From DASYRM01 sp035646375 (GTDB lineage: Bacteria > Acidobacteriota > Vicinamibacteria > Vicinamibacterales > UBA2999), in NCBI GenBank assembly GCA_035646375.1, contig DASRPM010000003.1:1-16189 (forward strand): 16,189 nucleotides of DNA, read 5' to 3'. Shown one piece after another: positions 1-7,097 of this stretch (the first letter of the stretch is position 1; each line of letters starts with the position of its first letter). A program made the translations under genes and the position numbers. Below the pieces are notes generated by a model. That model ran no database searches. It worked only from the letters and a program-made list of their open reading frames with translations, and was not told where the DNA came from.

Positions 1-1342
1 CGCCGAGCGGCCGAAGGAACCCGGCGATGAATGTCCGGATCGATGCCGTCTCGGGCGGGGCGCTCAGCGCCGCCGCCAGCTGCGCCACATGGCTGCCGAG
101 ATCCGGCGCGTAGTGCACGAAGCCGCCGTGCTCGCGCAGCAAGTAGTTGAAGTGGATCGTGTTGGCCTGCCCGTCGGCGGCGCCGTCGGTGGACAGCACC
201 GTGTAGACCGGCCGGCCCACGATGCCCGCCTCGAGCTCGGCGCTGGTGTTGAGCGCCACGACGGCGTCGGCATGGTGCAGGCACTCGAAGAACGCCTGCG
301 GCGTGCCATAGGTCGTGCGCAGGACCAGGGCGCGCGGATCGTCGAACGGGCGCTGCACCCAGCCCGTGGCCTGACGCATGGCCGGCCAGGTGACGGCCTC
401 CGCGTCGGGGCCGCCGTCCACGAGCACGACGTCGGGGTGGGGCCTCACCACGATGTTGCAGCGATCGAGCGGCGAGCCCGACGCCCGCAGCGCCGCGAGC
501 CAGCCGCGGATGAAGGCCAGCTCGCGCGCCGCAATGAACCGGGACGAGCAGAGATAGAGGAGCGTCTGCCGATCGGGGTCGAACCCGAGCGGCGCGAAGA
601 ACGCGTCGCGTGGCACCCGAGGCTCGAGCGCGAAGAATTCGTCGAACCGGGGCGCGCCGGCCACCACGACGCGATCGGCGGGGAAGTCGTGGAGCTCCGT
701 GGCCTCCTGCCGCTGACGCTGGTTCCACACGAACATCAGGTCGGGCCACTCGTGCAGCGCCCCCTTCGTACTGAGATTGTCCCAGCTGAAGAGCAGCATC
801 CACACCGGCAGCCCGCGCGCCCGCGCCGCCTTGATGTAGTCGGTCTGCCCGCTGCCGAAGTGGAGCCCTGGCGTCACCAGGACGACGTCGGGGCGATGCC
901 GGTCGAGAAACTCCTCGTGCAGCGTATCGGAGGGGATGGCCTTCTCGATGTGCGCCAGCGCGTCGCGCACGCGGGCACCGGCGGCGGCCCCCAGCGGCGG
1001 GGCCTCGCCGCTCGCCGCCGCTCCGAGCTCGCGCAACAGCCGCTCGACCGCCCGGCGATGGAGCTTCGACGCCGTCCGGTAGGCGGGGCGGGTGTACTGC
1101 GCCCAGTCGCGCGCCGTCCTGACCAGGGGCGCCGCCGCGCGCCACGCGTCCGTCCGCTCGTCCGGGCACGGCACGAGCGCGAAATGCTCGTGGTGCAGCC
1201 GTTCCGCCAGGCGGCCGTCGCGCTCGGGGTCGCGCTGCTGGATGGCCAGCGTGACCTCCTGCCCCAGCGTGAGCAGCTCTCCGAGGACCGTTTCGAACGT
1301 ATCGACGTTCTTCTTCTGCTTGGCGATGAGGAGAAACTTCAT
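1..1342 (-). CDS. GT-B-like glycosyltransferase / glycerophosphotransferase-family protein (3' partial)
   Basis: The ATG at 1342-1340 opens a frame that reads without a stop for 447 codons to the window edge, so the C-terminus is missing. The N-terminus MKFLLIAKQKKNVDTF looks like the first strand of a Rossmann half. Residues 186-196 (SWDNLSTKGAL) and 203-208 (MFVWNQ), then GAPRFD at 229-234, are typical of GT-B-fold proteins resembling CDP-glycerol glycerophosphotransferases and UDP-sugar glycosyltransferases. The second half has VVRPHP (298-303) and ALNTSAELEAGIVGRPV (363-379), the usual acidic-plus-glycine sugar-nucleotide site pattern. There is no signal peptide or membrane helix, so it is probably cytosolic and acts on a surface glycan or lipid. 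The donor and acceptor cannot be read from the sequence. The frame is strong; the family assignment is moderate and the exact activity unknown. Confidence 0.72.
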   Translation of the reverse strand, partial: MKFLLIAKQKKNVDTFETVLGELLTLGQEVTLAIQQRDPERDGRLAERLHHEHFALVPCPDERTDAWRAAAPLVRTARDWAQYTRPAYRTASKLHRRAVERLLRELGAAASGEAPPLGAAAGARVRDALAHIEKAIPSDTLHEEFLDRHRPDVVLVTPGLHFGSGQTDYIKAARARGLPVWMLLFSWDNLSTKGALHEWPDLMFVWNQRQRQEATELHDFPADRVVVAGAPRFDEFFALEPRVPRDAFFAPLGFDPDRQTLLYLCSSRFIAARELAFIRGWLAALRASGSPLDRCNIVVRPHPDVVLVDGGPDAEAVTWPAMRQATGWVQRPFDDPRALVLRTTYGTPQAFFECLHHADAVVALNTSAELEAGIVGRPVYTVLSTDGAADGQANTIHFNYLLREHGGFVHYAPDLGSHVAQLAAALSAPPETASIRTFIAGFLRPLG

Positions 1343-1372
1343 CGACGCGTCTCAGGACGATATCATCGCTCC
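1343..1372. promoter_or_regulatory. 30-bp divergent gap between the GT-like gene and the HDAC-like gene
   Basis: Only 30 bp separate the two start codons. The gap holds two palindromes, GACGCGTC (1344-1351) and GATATC (1359-1364). On the plus strand TATCAT (1361-1366, one mismatch to TATAAT) sits 6 nt before the GTG start at 1373. A poor -35 candidate, TTCATC, lies 17 nt upstream at 1338-1343, inside the other gene's start. If used, the HDAC transcript would be leaderless or nearly so. No clear Shine-Dalgarno sequence precedes either start. This is inference from spacing only. Confidence 0.3.
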
Positions 1373-2398
1373 GTGCGATTGAGCGTCTTCTCCTCGCCGC
1401 GTTTTGCCGATCACGTCACGCCGCCCGGACATCCCGAGCGTGTCAGCCGGGCCGAGGTGCTGCTCAGCGTGGCGGCCGACTTGAGGGCCGCGGGCGCCGA
1501 GGTCGTCGAGCCGCGGCAGGTCACCGACGACGCACTGCGGCGCGTACATGACGGCGACTATCTGACGCTCCTGCGCGAGACGGCCGGCCGCGCGGTGGCT
1601 CTGGATCCGGATACCTTCACCTCGCCCGAGAGCTACGAGGTGGCGCGGCTGGCGGCCGGCGCCGCGACGGGCGCCGTAGATGCGGTGCTCGCGGGCGGTC
1701 CGGGCGCGCGGGCCCTTGCGCTGGTGCGGCCGCCCGGCCACCACGCCGAACGCGCCCGGGCGATGGGGTTCTGCCTGCTCAACAACATCGCCGTGGCGGC
1801 CGCCCACGCGCGCGCGAGCGGCATCGCCCGCGTGGCCATCGTCGATTACGACGTGCATCACGGCAACGGAACACAGGCCAGCTTCTACGACGACCCGAGC
1901 GTCCTCTTCATCTCGTCACACCAGTATCCGTACTACCCGGGCACGGGCGCCGCGGCCGACACGGGAGCGGGACGCGGGCGTGGTTTCACCGTGAACCTGC
2001 CACTTGCCGCCGGCGCAACCGATGCCGACTACGAGCGTGTCTTCCGCGAGATCGCGTTCCCCGTGCTCCGGCAGTTCGCGCCTGGGCTGATCCTGGTGTC
2101 CGCGGGCTTCGACGCGCACGCCGACGATCCGCTCGGCGGCATGCGCCTCACCGCCGGGGAGTTCGTCAGGCTGACGTCCGCCATCGCCACCGTGGCCGAC
2201 GAGTGCTGCAAGGGGCGGGTAGTAGCGCTCATCGAGGGCGGCTACGACCTGAAGGCCCTCGCCGATTGCACCCGCGCGGTCGGGCTCACGCTCGGCGGCG
2301 AGGCGCCGGAGGTGCCGCCGCCCGACGGCGACACCGCTCGCGCCGCGGCCACCTGCGCCGCGGTCGTACCGGAGCTCCGCGCGTACTGGAAGCTATAA
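1373..2398 (+). CDS. Histone-deacetylase-family amidohydrolase (acetylpolyamine / acetyl-lysine deacetylase type)
   Basis: A 341-residue arginase/deacetylase-fold enzyme, predicted to remove acyl groups from acetylated amines or lysines using zinc. Visible signatures in order: HPERVSR near residue 20; RPPGHHAE (119-126) with the catalytic His pair 123-124; VDYDVHHGNGTQ (157-168), where Asp160 and His162 are the expected zinc ligands; GFDAHADDPLGG (245-256), with Asp252 as the third ligand; and EGGYD (288-292), with Tyr291 as the transition-state Tyr. All catalytic residues are present, and the length is typical of bacterial HDAC-like proteins. I chose the GTG at 1373 because the conserved N-terminus (LSVFSSPRFADHVTPPGHPERV) begins right there. 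The frame stays open far upstream, but that part is antisense to the 1-1342 gene. No signal peptide, so cytoplasmic. The substrate (polyamine, protein lysine or AcuC-type) is not decidable. Confidence 0.9.
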   Translation: MRLSVFSSPRFADHVTPPGHPERVSRAEVLLSVAADLRAAGAEVVEPRQVTDDALRRVHDGDYLTLLRETAGRAVALDPDTFTSPESYEVARLAAGAATGAVDAVLAGGPGARALALVRPPGHHAERARAMGFCLLNNIAVAAAHARASGIARVAIVDYDVHHGNGTQASFYDDPSVLFISSHQYPYYPGTGAAADTGAGRGRGFTVNLPLAAGATDADYERVFREIAFPVLRQFAPGLILVSAGFDAHADDPLGGMRLTAGEFVRLTSAIATVADECCKGRVVALIEGGYDLKALADCTRAVGLTLGGEAPEVPPPDGDTARAAATCAAVVPELRAYWKL

Positions 2399-2408
2399 TC
2401 CGATGTGG

Positions 2409-2453
2409 GGGCCGGCTTTGGCCGGCCCAGGGCCGCCTGAAGGCGGCCCCTAC
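2409..2453 (-). repeat. REP/BIME-like double hairpin with GTAG head
   Basis: Two perfect 8-bp hairpins stand one base apart: GGGCCGGC-TTTG-GCCGGCCC (2409-2428) and GGGCCGCC-TGAA-GGCGGCCC (2430-2449). CTAC (2450-2453), read as GTAG on the minus strand, directly abuts the second. The left side has GTGG (2405-2408) as a possible degenerate second head. There is no U-tract, so a classical terminator is unlikely, though the paired hairpins could still affect mRNA decay or readthrough between the HDAC gene and leuS. The core GCCTGAAGGC recurs at 6657 and 9052. Confidence 0.7.
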
Positions 2454-2469
2454 GACTGATCCGCGCCGC

Positions 2470-5112
2470 ATGTCCGACTATCACCCACAGACTCTCGACA
2501 CGAAGTGGCAGGAGCGCTGGCAGCGCGCGCGGGCGTTCGAGGTGGCCGTCGATCCGTCGCGGCCGAAGTTCTACTGCCTCGAAATGTTCGCGTACCCCTC
2601 GGGCCATGCGCACGTGGGGCACGTCCGCAACTACATCATCGGCGACGTGATGGCGCGCACCAAGCGGATGCGCGGCTACAACGTGCTGCATCCCTTCGGC
2701 TGGGACGCCTTCGGCCTGCCGGCGGAGAACGCCGCCATCAAGAGCGGCATCCACCCCGAGGAGTCGACGCGCGCCAACATCGCGCACATGAAGGGGCAGT
2801 TGCAGCGGCTCGGCATCAGCTACGCCTGGGAACGGGAGCTCGCCACCTGCGACGCCGAGTACTACAAGTGGAACCAGTGGCTCTTCATCCGCATGTTCGA
2901 GAAGGGGCTGGCCTACCGGCGGAAGTCGTCGGTCAACTGGTGCCCGGTGGACAACACGGTGCTCGCCAACGAGCAGGTGGTGGACGGCGGCTGCTGGCGC
3001 TGTGGCACGCCCGTCGAGACGCGCGATCTGGAACAGTGGTTCTTCCGCATCACCGCCTACGCCGACGAGCTGCTCGACGCCACCGAGGGGCTCTCGAAGT
3101 GGCCCGAAAAAGTGCTGACGATGCAGCGCAACTGGATCGGGCGCTCCGAAGGCGCCCGCGTCACGTTCGCGCTCGCCGGCGACCCGGCGACGTCGATCGA
3201 GGTGTTCACCACCCGCATCGACACCATCTACGGGGCCACGTTCGTCGTGCTCGGTCCCGAGCACCCTCTCGTGCAGACACTGGCCGCGCGCTCGACCAAT
3301 CCTGAGGGGCTGCGCACGCAGGTGCAGGCCTTCCGTACGCAGGACCGCACGGCCCGGATCAGCGGCGAGCTCGAAAAGCAGGGCGTCGATACCGGCTTCA
3401 AGGCCATCAATCCGTTCACCAACGAGGCAGTGCCGGTGTGGGTGGCCAACTTCGTGCTCGGCGACTACGGCACGGGCGCCATCATGGCCGTTCCCGCGCA
3501 CGACGAGCGCGACCACGAGTTCGCCACGAAGTACGGCTTGCCCATTCGCCCGGTAGTCATTCCGATGCCCCCGGCCGACGATATCGCCCAATGGGAAGCG
3601 AAGGCCGAGGCCGAGATCGAACGGGCGCGAGCGGACGCGGAAGCCTCGGGCACGGGCTCGGGCGGCTTCGGATTCGCCCACGGTGAGTTCTCGATCGAGC
3701 AGCCGATGCCGATGACCGAGTACGGCGTCAGCGTCGACTCCGGCGAGTTCAGCGGCCTCCCCACTGCCGAGGCGCAGAAGCGGATGACTGCCGCGGCGAA
3801 GCAGCGCGGGTTCGGCGAAGGCACGGTGCAGTACCGGCTGAAGGACTGGGGCATCTCGCGCCAGCGGTACTGGGGCACGCCGATTCCGATGATCGTCTGC
3901 CCGGCCGACGGCATCGTGCCGGTGCCCGACGATCAGCTGCCGGTGGAGCTGCCGCGCATCGCGCAGTTCACCGGGCGCGGCGACTCGCCGCTGGCCTCGG
4001 TGCCGGAGTTCGTCAACACCACGTGTCCGAAGTGCGGCGGCCCGGCGCGGCGCGAGACCGACACGATGGACACGTTCGTGGACTCGTCCTGGTACTTCTA
4101 CCGCTTCGCCGATCCGCGGAACCAGAACCAGGCGTTCGATCCGGCGGCCGTCAAGTACTGGCTGCCGGTGGACTTCTACAGCGGCGGCGTCGAGCACGCC
4201 ATCCTGCACCTGATCTACTCGCGTTTCTTTGCGCGCGTCTTCCGCGACGTCGGCCTGGTGTCGCACGACGAGCCCTTCACCCAGCTCCTGACGCAGGGCA
4301 TGGTGCTGAAGGACGGCAACGTGATGTCCAAGTCCAAGGGCAACGTAGTGGACCCGGACAGCATGCTGCAGAAGTTCGGCGCCGACGCGCTCCGGCTCTA
4401 TGTGATGTTCGTCGCGCCGCCCGAGAAGGAAGTGGAGTGGAGCGACAGCGGCCTCGAGGGCAGCTTCCGCTTTCTCGGCCGCGTGTGGCGCCTGGTGGAT
4501 CATTGGGGGGCGTCGATTCGCACGGCCCCCGCGGGTGCCATCGACGCTGGCGCGCTCAACGCGGCCGAAAAGAATGTCCGTCGCAAGACGCACGACACCG
4601 TCCGCCGCGTGACGGCCGATATCGAGCAGCGCCAGCAGCTCAATACCGCCGTGTCCGCGATGATGGAGCTCGTCAACGAGCTCTACGCGTTCAGCGAGCA
4701 CACCGCCACCGGCCAGCCTGGGCGGAGGGCCGAAGGCGCGGCCCCGCCGGCGGAGCGTACCGAAGCGCAGCTCGTGATGCGCGAGGCGGTCGAAGCGCTG
4801 GTGCGGATGCTGTCGCCCTTTGCGCCGCACACCTGCGAGGAGCTCTGGGAGCAGCTGGGCCATCGGGATGGGCTGACGCAGGTGGCGTGGCCTGCATTCG
4901 ACCCCGAAGTGGCCAAGGCCCACGAGGTCGTGATTCCCGTCCAGGTCAACGGCAAGGTCCGGGGGCGGCTGACCGCAGCCGCCGACGCCAGCGAACAGGA
5001 GCTGGAGCGCGCCGCGCTCGCGGACCCGGGCGTGACGGCGTACACTGCCGGTAAGACCGTGGTCAAAGTCGTCGTGGCGAAAGGCCGCCTCGTGTCCGTC
5101 GTGGTGAAGTAG
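2470..5112 (+). CDS. leuS: Leucyl-tRNA synthetase
   Basis: An 880-residue class Ia aminoacyl-tRNA synthetase that charges tRNA-Leu in the cytosol; the E. coli enzyme is 860 residues. The ATP site is the HIGH-type motif HVGH (48-51) in PSGHAHVGHVRNY, and the KMSKS loop is VMSKS (618-622). The editing (CP1) domain is present, with MAVPAHDERD (339-348); Asp345 matches the family's invariant editing aspartate. Cys pairs at C158, C175/C178 and C519/C522 look like zinc-binding modules. The C-terminal anticodon-binding region and the final ubiquitin-like piece (VPVQVNGKVRGRLT) are intact. The ATG at 2470 gives the standard MSDYHPQTLDTKWQERW opening, and no good Shine-Dalgarno precedes it. It heads the leuS-lptE-holA set, with a 19-bp gap to lptE. 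Confidence 0.98.
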   Translation: MSDYHPQTLDTKWQERWQRARAFEVAVDPSRPKFYCLEMFAYPSGHAHVGHVRNYIIGDVMARTKRMRGYNVLHPFGWDAFGLPAENAAIKSGIHPEESTRANIAHMKGQLQRLGISYAWERELATCDAEYYKWNQWLFIRMFEKGLAYRRKSSVNWCPVDNTVLANEQVVDGGCWRCGTPVETRDLEQWFFRITAYADELLDATEGLSKWPEKVLTMQRNWIGRSEGARVTFALAGDPATSIEVFTTRIDTIYGATFVVLGPEHPLVQTLAARSTNPEGLRTQVQAFRTQDRTARISGELEKQGVDTGFKAINPFTNEAVPVWVANFVLGDYGTGAIMAVPAHDERDHEFATKYGLPIRPVVIPMPPADDIAQWEAKAEAEIERARADAEASGTGSGGFGFAHGEFSIEQPMPMTEYGVSVDSGEFSGLPTAEAQKRMTAAAKQRGFGEGTVQYRLKDWGISRQRYWGTPIPMIVCPADGIVPVPDDQLPVELPRIAQFTGRGDSPLASVPEFVNTTCPKCGGPARRETDTMDTFVDSSWYFYRFADPRNQNQAFDPAAVKYWLPVDFYSGGVEHAILHLIYSRFFARVFRDVGLVSHDEPFTQLLTQGMVLKDGNVMSKSKGNVVDPDSMLQKFGADALRLYVMFVAPPEKEVEWSDSGLEGSFRFLGRVWRLVDHWGASIRTAPAGAIDAGALNAAEKNVRRKTHDTVRRVTADIEQRQQLNTAVSAMMELVNELYAFSEHTATGQPGRRAEGAAPPAERTEAQLVMREAVEALVRMLSPFAPHTCEELWEQLGHRDGLTQVAWPAFDPEVAKAHEVVIPVQVNGKVRGRLTAAADASEQELERAALADPGVTAYTAGKTVVKVVVAKGRLVSVVVK

Positions 5113-5131
5113 GAGAGCAGGCATCGCACAC

Positions 5132-5668
5132 ATGCGTTGGCTCGCCGCCGTCCTCTTGTGCGCCTGTGCCGTCACGTCCAACGGCTGCGGCTACGCGCTG
5201 GCGGGACGCGGGTCGTTTCTGCCCACCACCATCAAGACGGTCGGGATCCCGAAGCTCGAGAACCGCAGCACGTTCTTCCAGGTCGAAGACCTCCTCACCG
5301 AGAAGATCCGTTCCGAATTCATCGGCCGCGGCAAGTACACGATCATGCCCGAGGCGGCCGGCGCCGACGCCGTGCTCACCGGCGAAGTGCTCGGCATCTC
5401 GGTCGTTCCGGTCGGCATCAGCGACCAGCAGCTGGCGTCGCGCTACCTGTTCACCGTCGCCATGAAGATGGAGTTCACGGACGTCCGCAATCAGGACGTG
5501 CTGTGGTCGAACGACAGTCTGATCTTCAGGGGAGAGTACGATCTGCAGACCCGCGGGAACGTGGCAATTCCCGGCGAGACCTTTCTCGACCAGGAGCGCA
5601 GCTCGGTGGACCGCATCGCCACCGACGTGGCCCGTACCGTCGTGACCGCCATCCTCGAGGCGTTCTGA
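5132..5668 (+). CDS. lptE: LPS-assembly lipoprotein LptE
   Basis: A 178-residue predicted outer-membrane lipoprotein. In characterised bacteria LptE plugs the LptD barrel and helps place LPS in the outer leaflet. A short signal peptide (MRWLAAVLLCACAVT) ends at NGC-GYALAGRG. Cys19 is the likely lipidated residue, although the -3 to -1 residues S-N-G are not an ideal lipobox. CGYxLxGRG right after the Cys is characteristic of LptE. The body has the family pattern: IKTVGIPKLENRS, then alternating strands around GADAVLTGEV, then a C-terminal helix. The identification also rests on position: leuS-lptE-holA is the E. coli order. AGGAG at 5111-5115 overlaps the leuS stop but lies 16 nt from the ATG, so the ribosome-binding site is weak and reinitiation after leuS is possible. 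Confidence 0.88.
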   Translation: MRWLAAVLLCACAVTSNGCGYALAGRGSFLPTTIKTVGIPKLENRSTFFQVEDLLTEKIRSEFIGRGKYTIMPEAAGADAVLTGEVLGISVVPVGISDQQLASRYLFTVAMKMEFTDVRNQDVLWSNDSLIFRGEYDLQTRGNVAIPGETFLDQERSSVDRIATDVARTVVTAILEAF

Positions 5669-6645
5669 TGCCGGCGGTGACCGCGTCGGCGCTGCGCGCC
5701 CAGCTCAACGCCGGAGCGGCCGGGCCGCTCTATCTGCTGCTCGGCGAGGACGATGCCGAAAAGGCCGAAGTCGCCGGCGCGTTTACCGACCTGGTCGATC
5801 CCGGCCTGCAGGCGTTCAACGTCGATCGCCTCTACGGCGGCGAGACGTCGGTCGATACGCTGCTCGACGCCGCCAATACCTTTCCGATGATGGCCGAGCG
5901 CCGGGTGGTGCTGGTGCTCGAAGCCGAGCGCCTGCTCATTCCGAAGCGCGAGTCGAAGGCGGCGGACGAGGAGCTGGCCCGTCTGGAGGGGTTCATCCAG
6001 AGCCCCTCCCCGCACGCGACCGTGGTGTTCGTCTGCGGCTCGCTCGACATGCGGCGCCGCATCTCGAAGACGCTCGCGCGCGAGGCGCAGGTCGTGGACT
6101 GCGGCACCATCGAGGACACCGCCGACGCCGAGCGCTGGATCAAGGCGCGAGCGGCGCGCGACAAGGTGCCGCTCGACGCGGCGGCCATCCGGGCGCTGGT
6201 GGACCGCGGCGGCACGAGTCTCACGCGGTTGCGCTCCGGCCTCGAGCGGGTGGCGCTCTATGCGATGGGGCAAGCGACAATCTCGGCGGACGACGTCCGC
6301 CAGTCCGTGCCGGCCGGTCCGGATCAGCACCAGGATTTCGGTATTGCCGACGCCATCCGGCAGGGCGACGCGGGGGGAGCGCTCAAGCAGCTCGGGGCGG
6401 CGCTCGAGAACGGCGCCGCGCCGTTCTTCCTGCTCGGCCAGCTGCGCTTCGTGGCGGAGCGCACGCCTGGTCCCCGCCTGCGCGACGCCGTGAGCGCCGT
6501 CTTCCGGACGGACCTCGCGCTCAAGTCGAGCGGCGGCGATCAGAAGCTGCTGCTCGAACGGCTGGTCGTGGAGCTGTGCGGCGAAGCCCGGCAGGGAAGG
6601 CCGGGAGCGGGCCCGGCGCGCTGGAAAGCGGCCGGGCGACGGTAG
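5668..6645 (+). CDS. holA: DNA polymerase III subunit delta
   Basis: A 325-residue clamp-loader subunit. In characterised systems delta opens the beta sliding clamp for loading. The N-terminal AAA+-like domain begins with LYLLLGEDDAEKAEVAGAF, the usual delta opening, and as expected for delta has no functional Walker A lysine motif. The collar region near the C-terminus (PFFLLGQLRFVAE, then RTDLALKSSGGDQKLLLERLV) is diagnostic. The ATG shares its A with the lptE stop (TGATG, 5666-5670), so translation is probably coupled to lptE. The length is close to the normal 330-345. The gene ends in a repeat element and faces rpsT, a holA/rpsT neighbourhood also seen in Bacillus (recalled, not checked). 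Confidence 0.95.
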   Translation: MPAVTASALRAQLNAGAAGPLYLLLGEDDAEKAEVAGAFTDLVDPGLQAFNVDRLYGGETSVDTLLDAANTFPMMAERRVVLVLEAERLLIPKRESKAADEELARLEGFIQSPSPHATVVFVCGSLDMRRRISKTLAREAQVVDCGTIEDTADAERWIKARAARDKVPLDAAAIRALVDRGGTSLTRLRSGLERVALYAMGQATISADDVRQSVPAGPDQHQDFGIADAIRQGDAGGALKQLGAALENGAAPFFLLGQLRFVAERTPGPRLRDAVSAVFRTDLALKSSGGDQKLLLERLVVELCGEARQGRPGAGPARWKAAGRR

Positions 6646-6701
6646 GACCTGCGGGCGCCTGAAGGCTTTCGCTGGTCGATCCGCCTAAAGGCGGACCCTA
6701 C
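6642..6701. repeat. REP/BIME-like inverted pair between holA and rpsT
   Basis: GTAG on the plus strand (6642-6645, containing the holA stop TAG) and GTAG on the minus strand (CTAC 6698-6701, containing the rpsT stop) bracket two hairpins. The left one is an imperfect stem around GCCTGAAGGC (6657-6666), with outer GCG/CGC pairs. The right one is a 6-bp stem TCCGCC-TAAA-GGCGGA (6680-6695). The heads point outward, the layout of a bacterial interspersed mosaic element. It fills the entire convergent intergenic gap and may double as a bidirectional transcription or decay barrier. Confidence 0.65.
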
Positions 6702-6967
6702 TTGGAGGCGCGCAGCACGTGCGACGCCAGGCGCGACTTGTAACGGCCCGCCGTGTTGCGGTGGATGATGCCCGTCTTGGCCATCCGGTCCACGATCGAC
6801 ACCGTCTTGCTCAGAGCGGCCTTGGCCCCGTCGAGATCCTTCTCGTCCAGCTTGGCGCGGATGGACTTCAGCGCCGTCCGCAGCGTGGAGCGCATCTGCC
6901 GGTTGTGCTCGCGCCGCGTGATGTTCTGCCGGTTTGCCTTCAGAGCTGATTTCGTACGCTTGGCCAC
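6698..6967 (-). CDS. rpsT: 30S ribosomal protein S20
   Basis: An 89-residue, very basic protein that matches S20 along its whole length: the MAKRTKSALKANRQN opening, KSIRAKLDEKDLDGAKAALS in the middle, and the hallmark GIIHRNTAGRYKSRL near the C-terminus. S20 binds 16S rRNA early in small-subunit assembly. The start is GTG (6967-6965), supported by a good Shine-Dalgarno, AAAGGA (minus strand, 6983-6978), about ten nt upstream. The stop codon is embedded in the GTAG head of the adjacent repeat. The gene is convergent with holA. The weak GTG start matches the non-AUG (UUG) start of E. coli rpsT, where it is tied to autoregulation; whether that holds here is inference. Confidence 0.98.
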   Translation of the reverse strand: MAKRTKSALKANRQNITRREHNRQMRSTLRTALKSIRAKLDEKDLDGAKAALSKTVSIVDRMAKTGIIHRNTAGRYKSRLASHVLRASK

Positions 6968-6977
6968 GTTATTCGAA

Positions 6978-7031
6978 TCCTTTGTGCTCGTTGTCCCGCC
7001 CTAGCGGCAGGATCGCCGCGCGAAGCGCGGC
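6978..7031 (-). promoter_or_regulatory. Structured leader of rpsT
   Basis: Upstream of the rpsT GTG, on the minus strand, a perfect 7-bp hairpin GCCGCGC-TTC-GCGCGGC (7031-7015) is followed by a 6-bp stem (CCTGCC/GGCGGG, including one G-T pair) at about 7011-6996, then AAAGGA (6983-6978). The first hairpin could be an intrinsic barrier after the upstream gene or part of an S20-responsive leader. No convincing -35/-10 pair was found. Confidence 0.4.
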
Positions 7032-7043
7032 AAAGAGATAGGG

Positions 7044-7097
7044 AAACTAACCGATGGATCTGCCGAGAAATCCAGGGCGGAAACCGTCGGTTAGTTT
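7044..7097. repeat. 11-bp inverted repeat at the end of the NTF2-like gene
   Basis: AAACTAACCGA (7044-7054) is an exact inverted copy of TCGGTTAGTTT (7087-7097). The right arm contains the stop codon of the 7091-8158 gene. Inside the 32-nt loop a further 5-bp stem, TGGAT/ATCCA (7055-7059 and 7070-7074), can form next to the left arm. The arms are AT-richer than their surroundings. There is no U-tract, so the role (3'-end hairpin, mobile-element remnant or protein site) is open. Confidence 0.6.

Noticed and set aside
89..1372. Upstream extension of the HDAC frame (about 428 codons), as if a fusion protein
   Set aside because: That stretch is antisense to the GT-like gene on the minus strand, whose protein has coherent motifs. 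The plus-strand translation is low-complexity Arg/Glu/Val, and the HDAC family N-terminus begins at 1373.
2242..5181. A 979-codon open frame on the minus strand opposite leuS
   Set aside because: It is a GC-codon-bias shadow. The plus strand encodes a complete LeuRS with all motifs, while the antisense translation is rich in Arg, His and Gly and has no recognisable domain.
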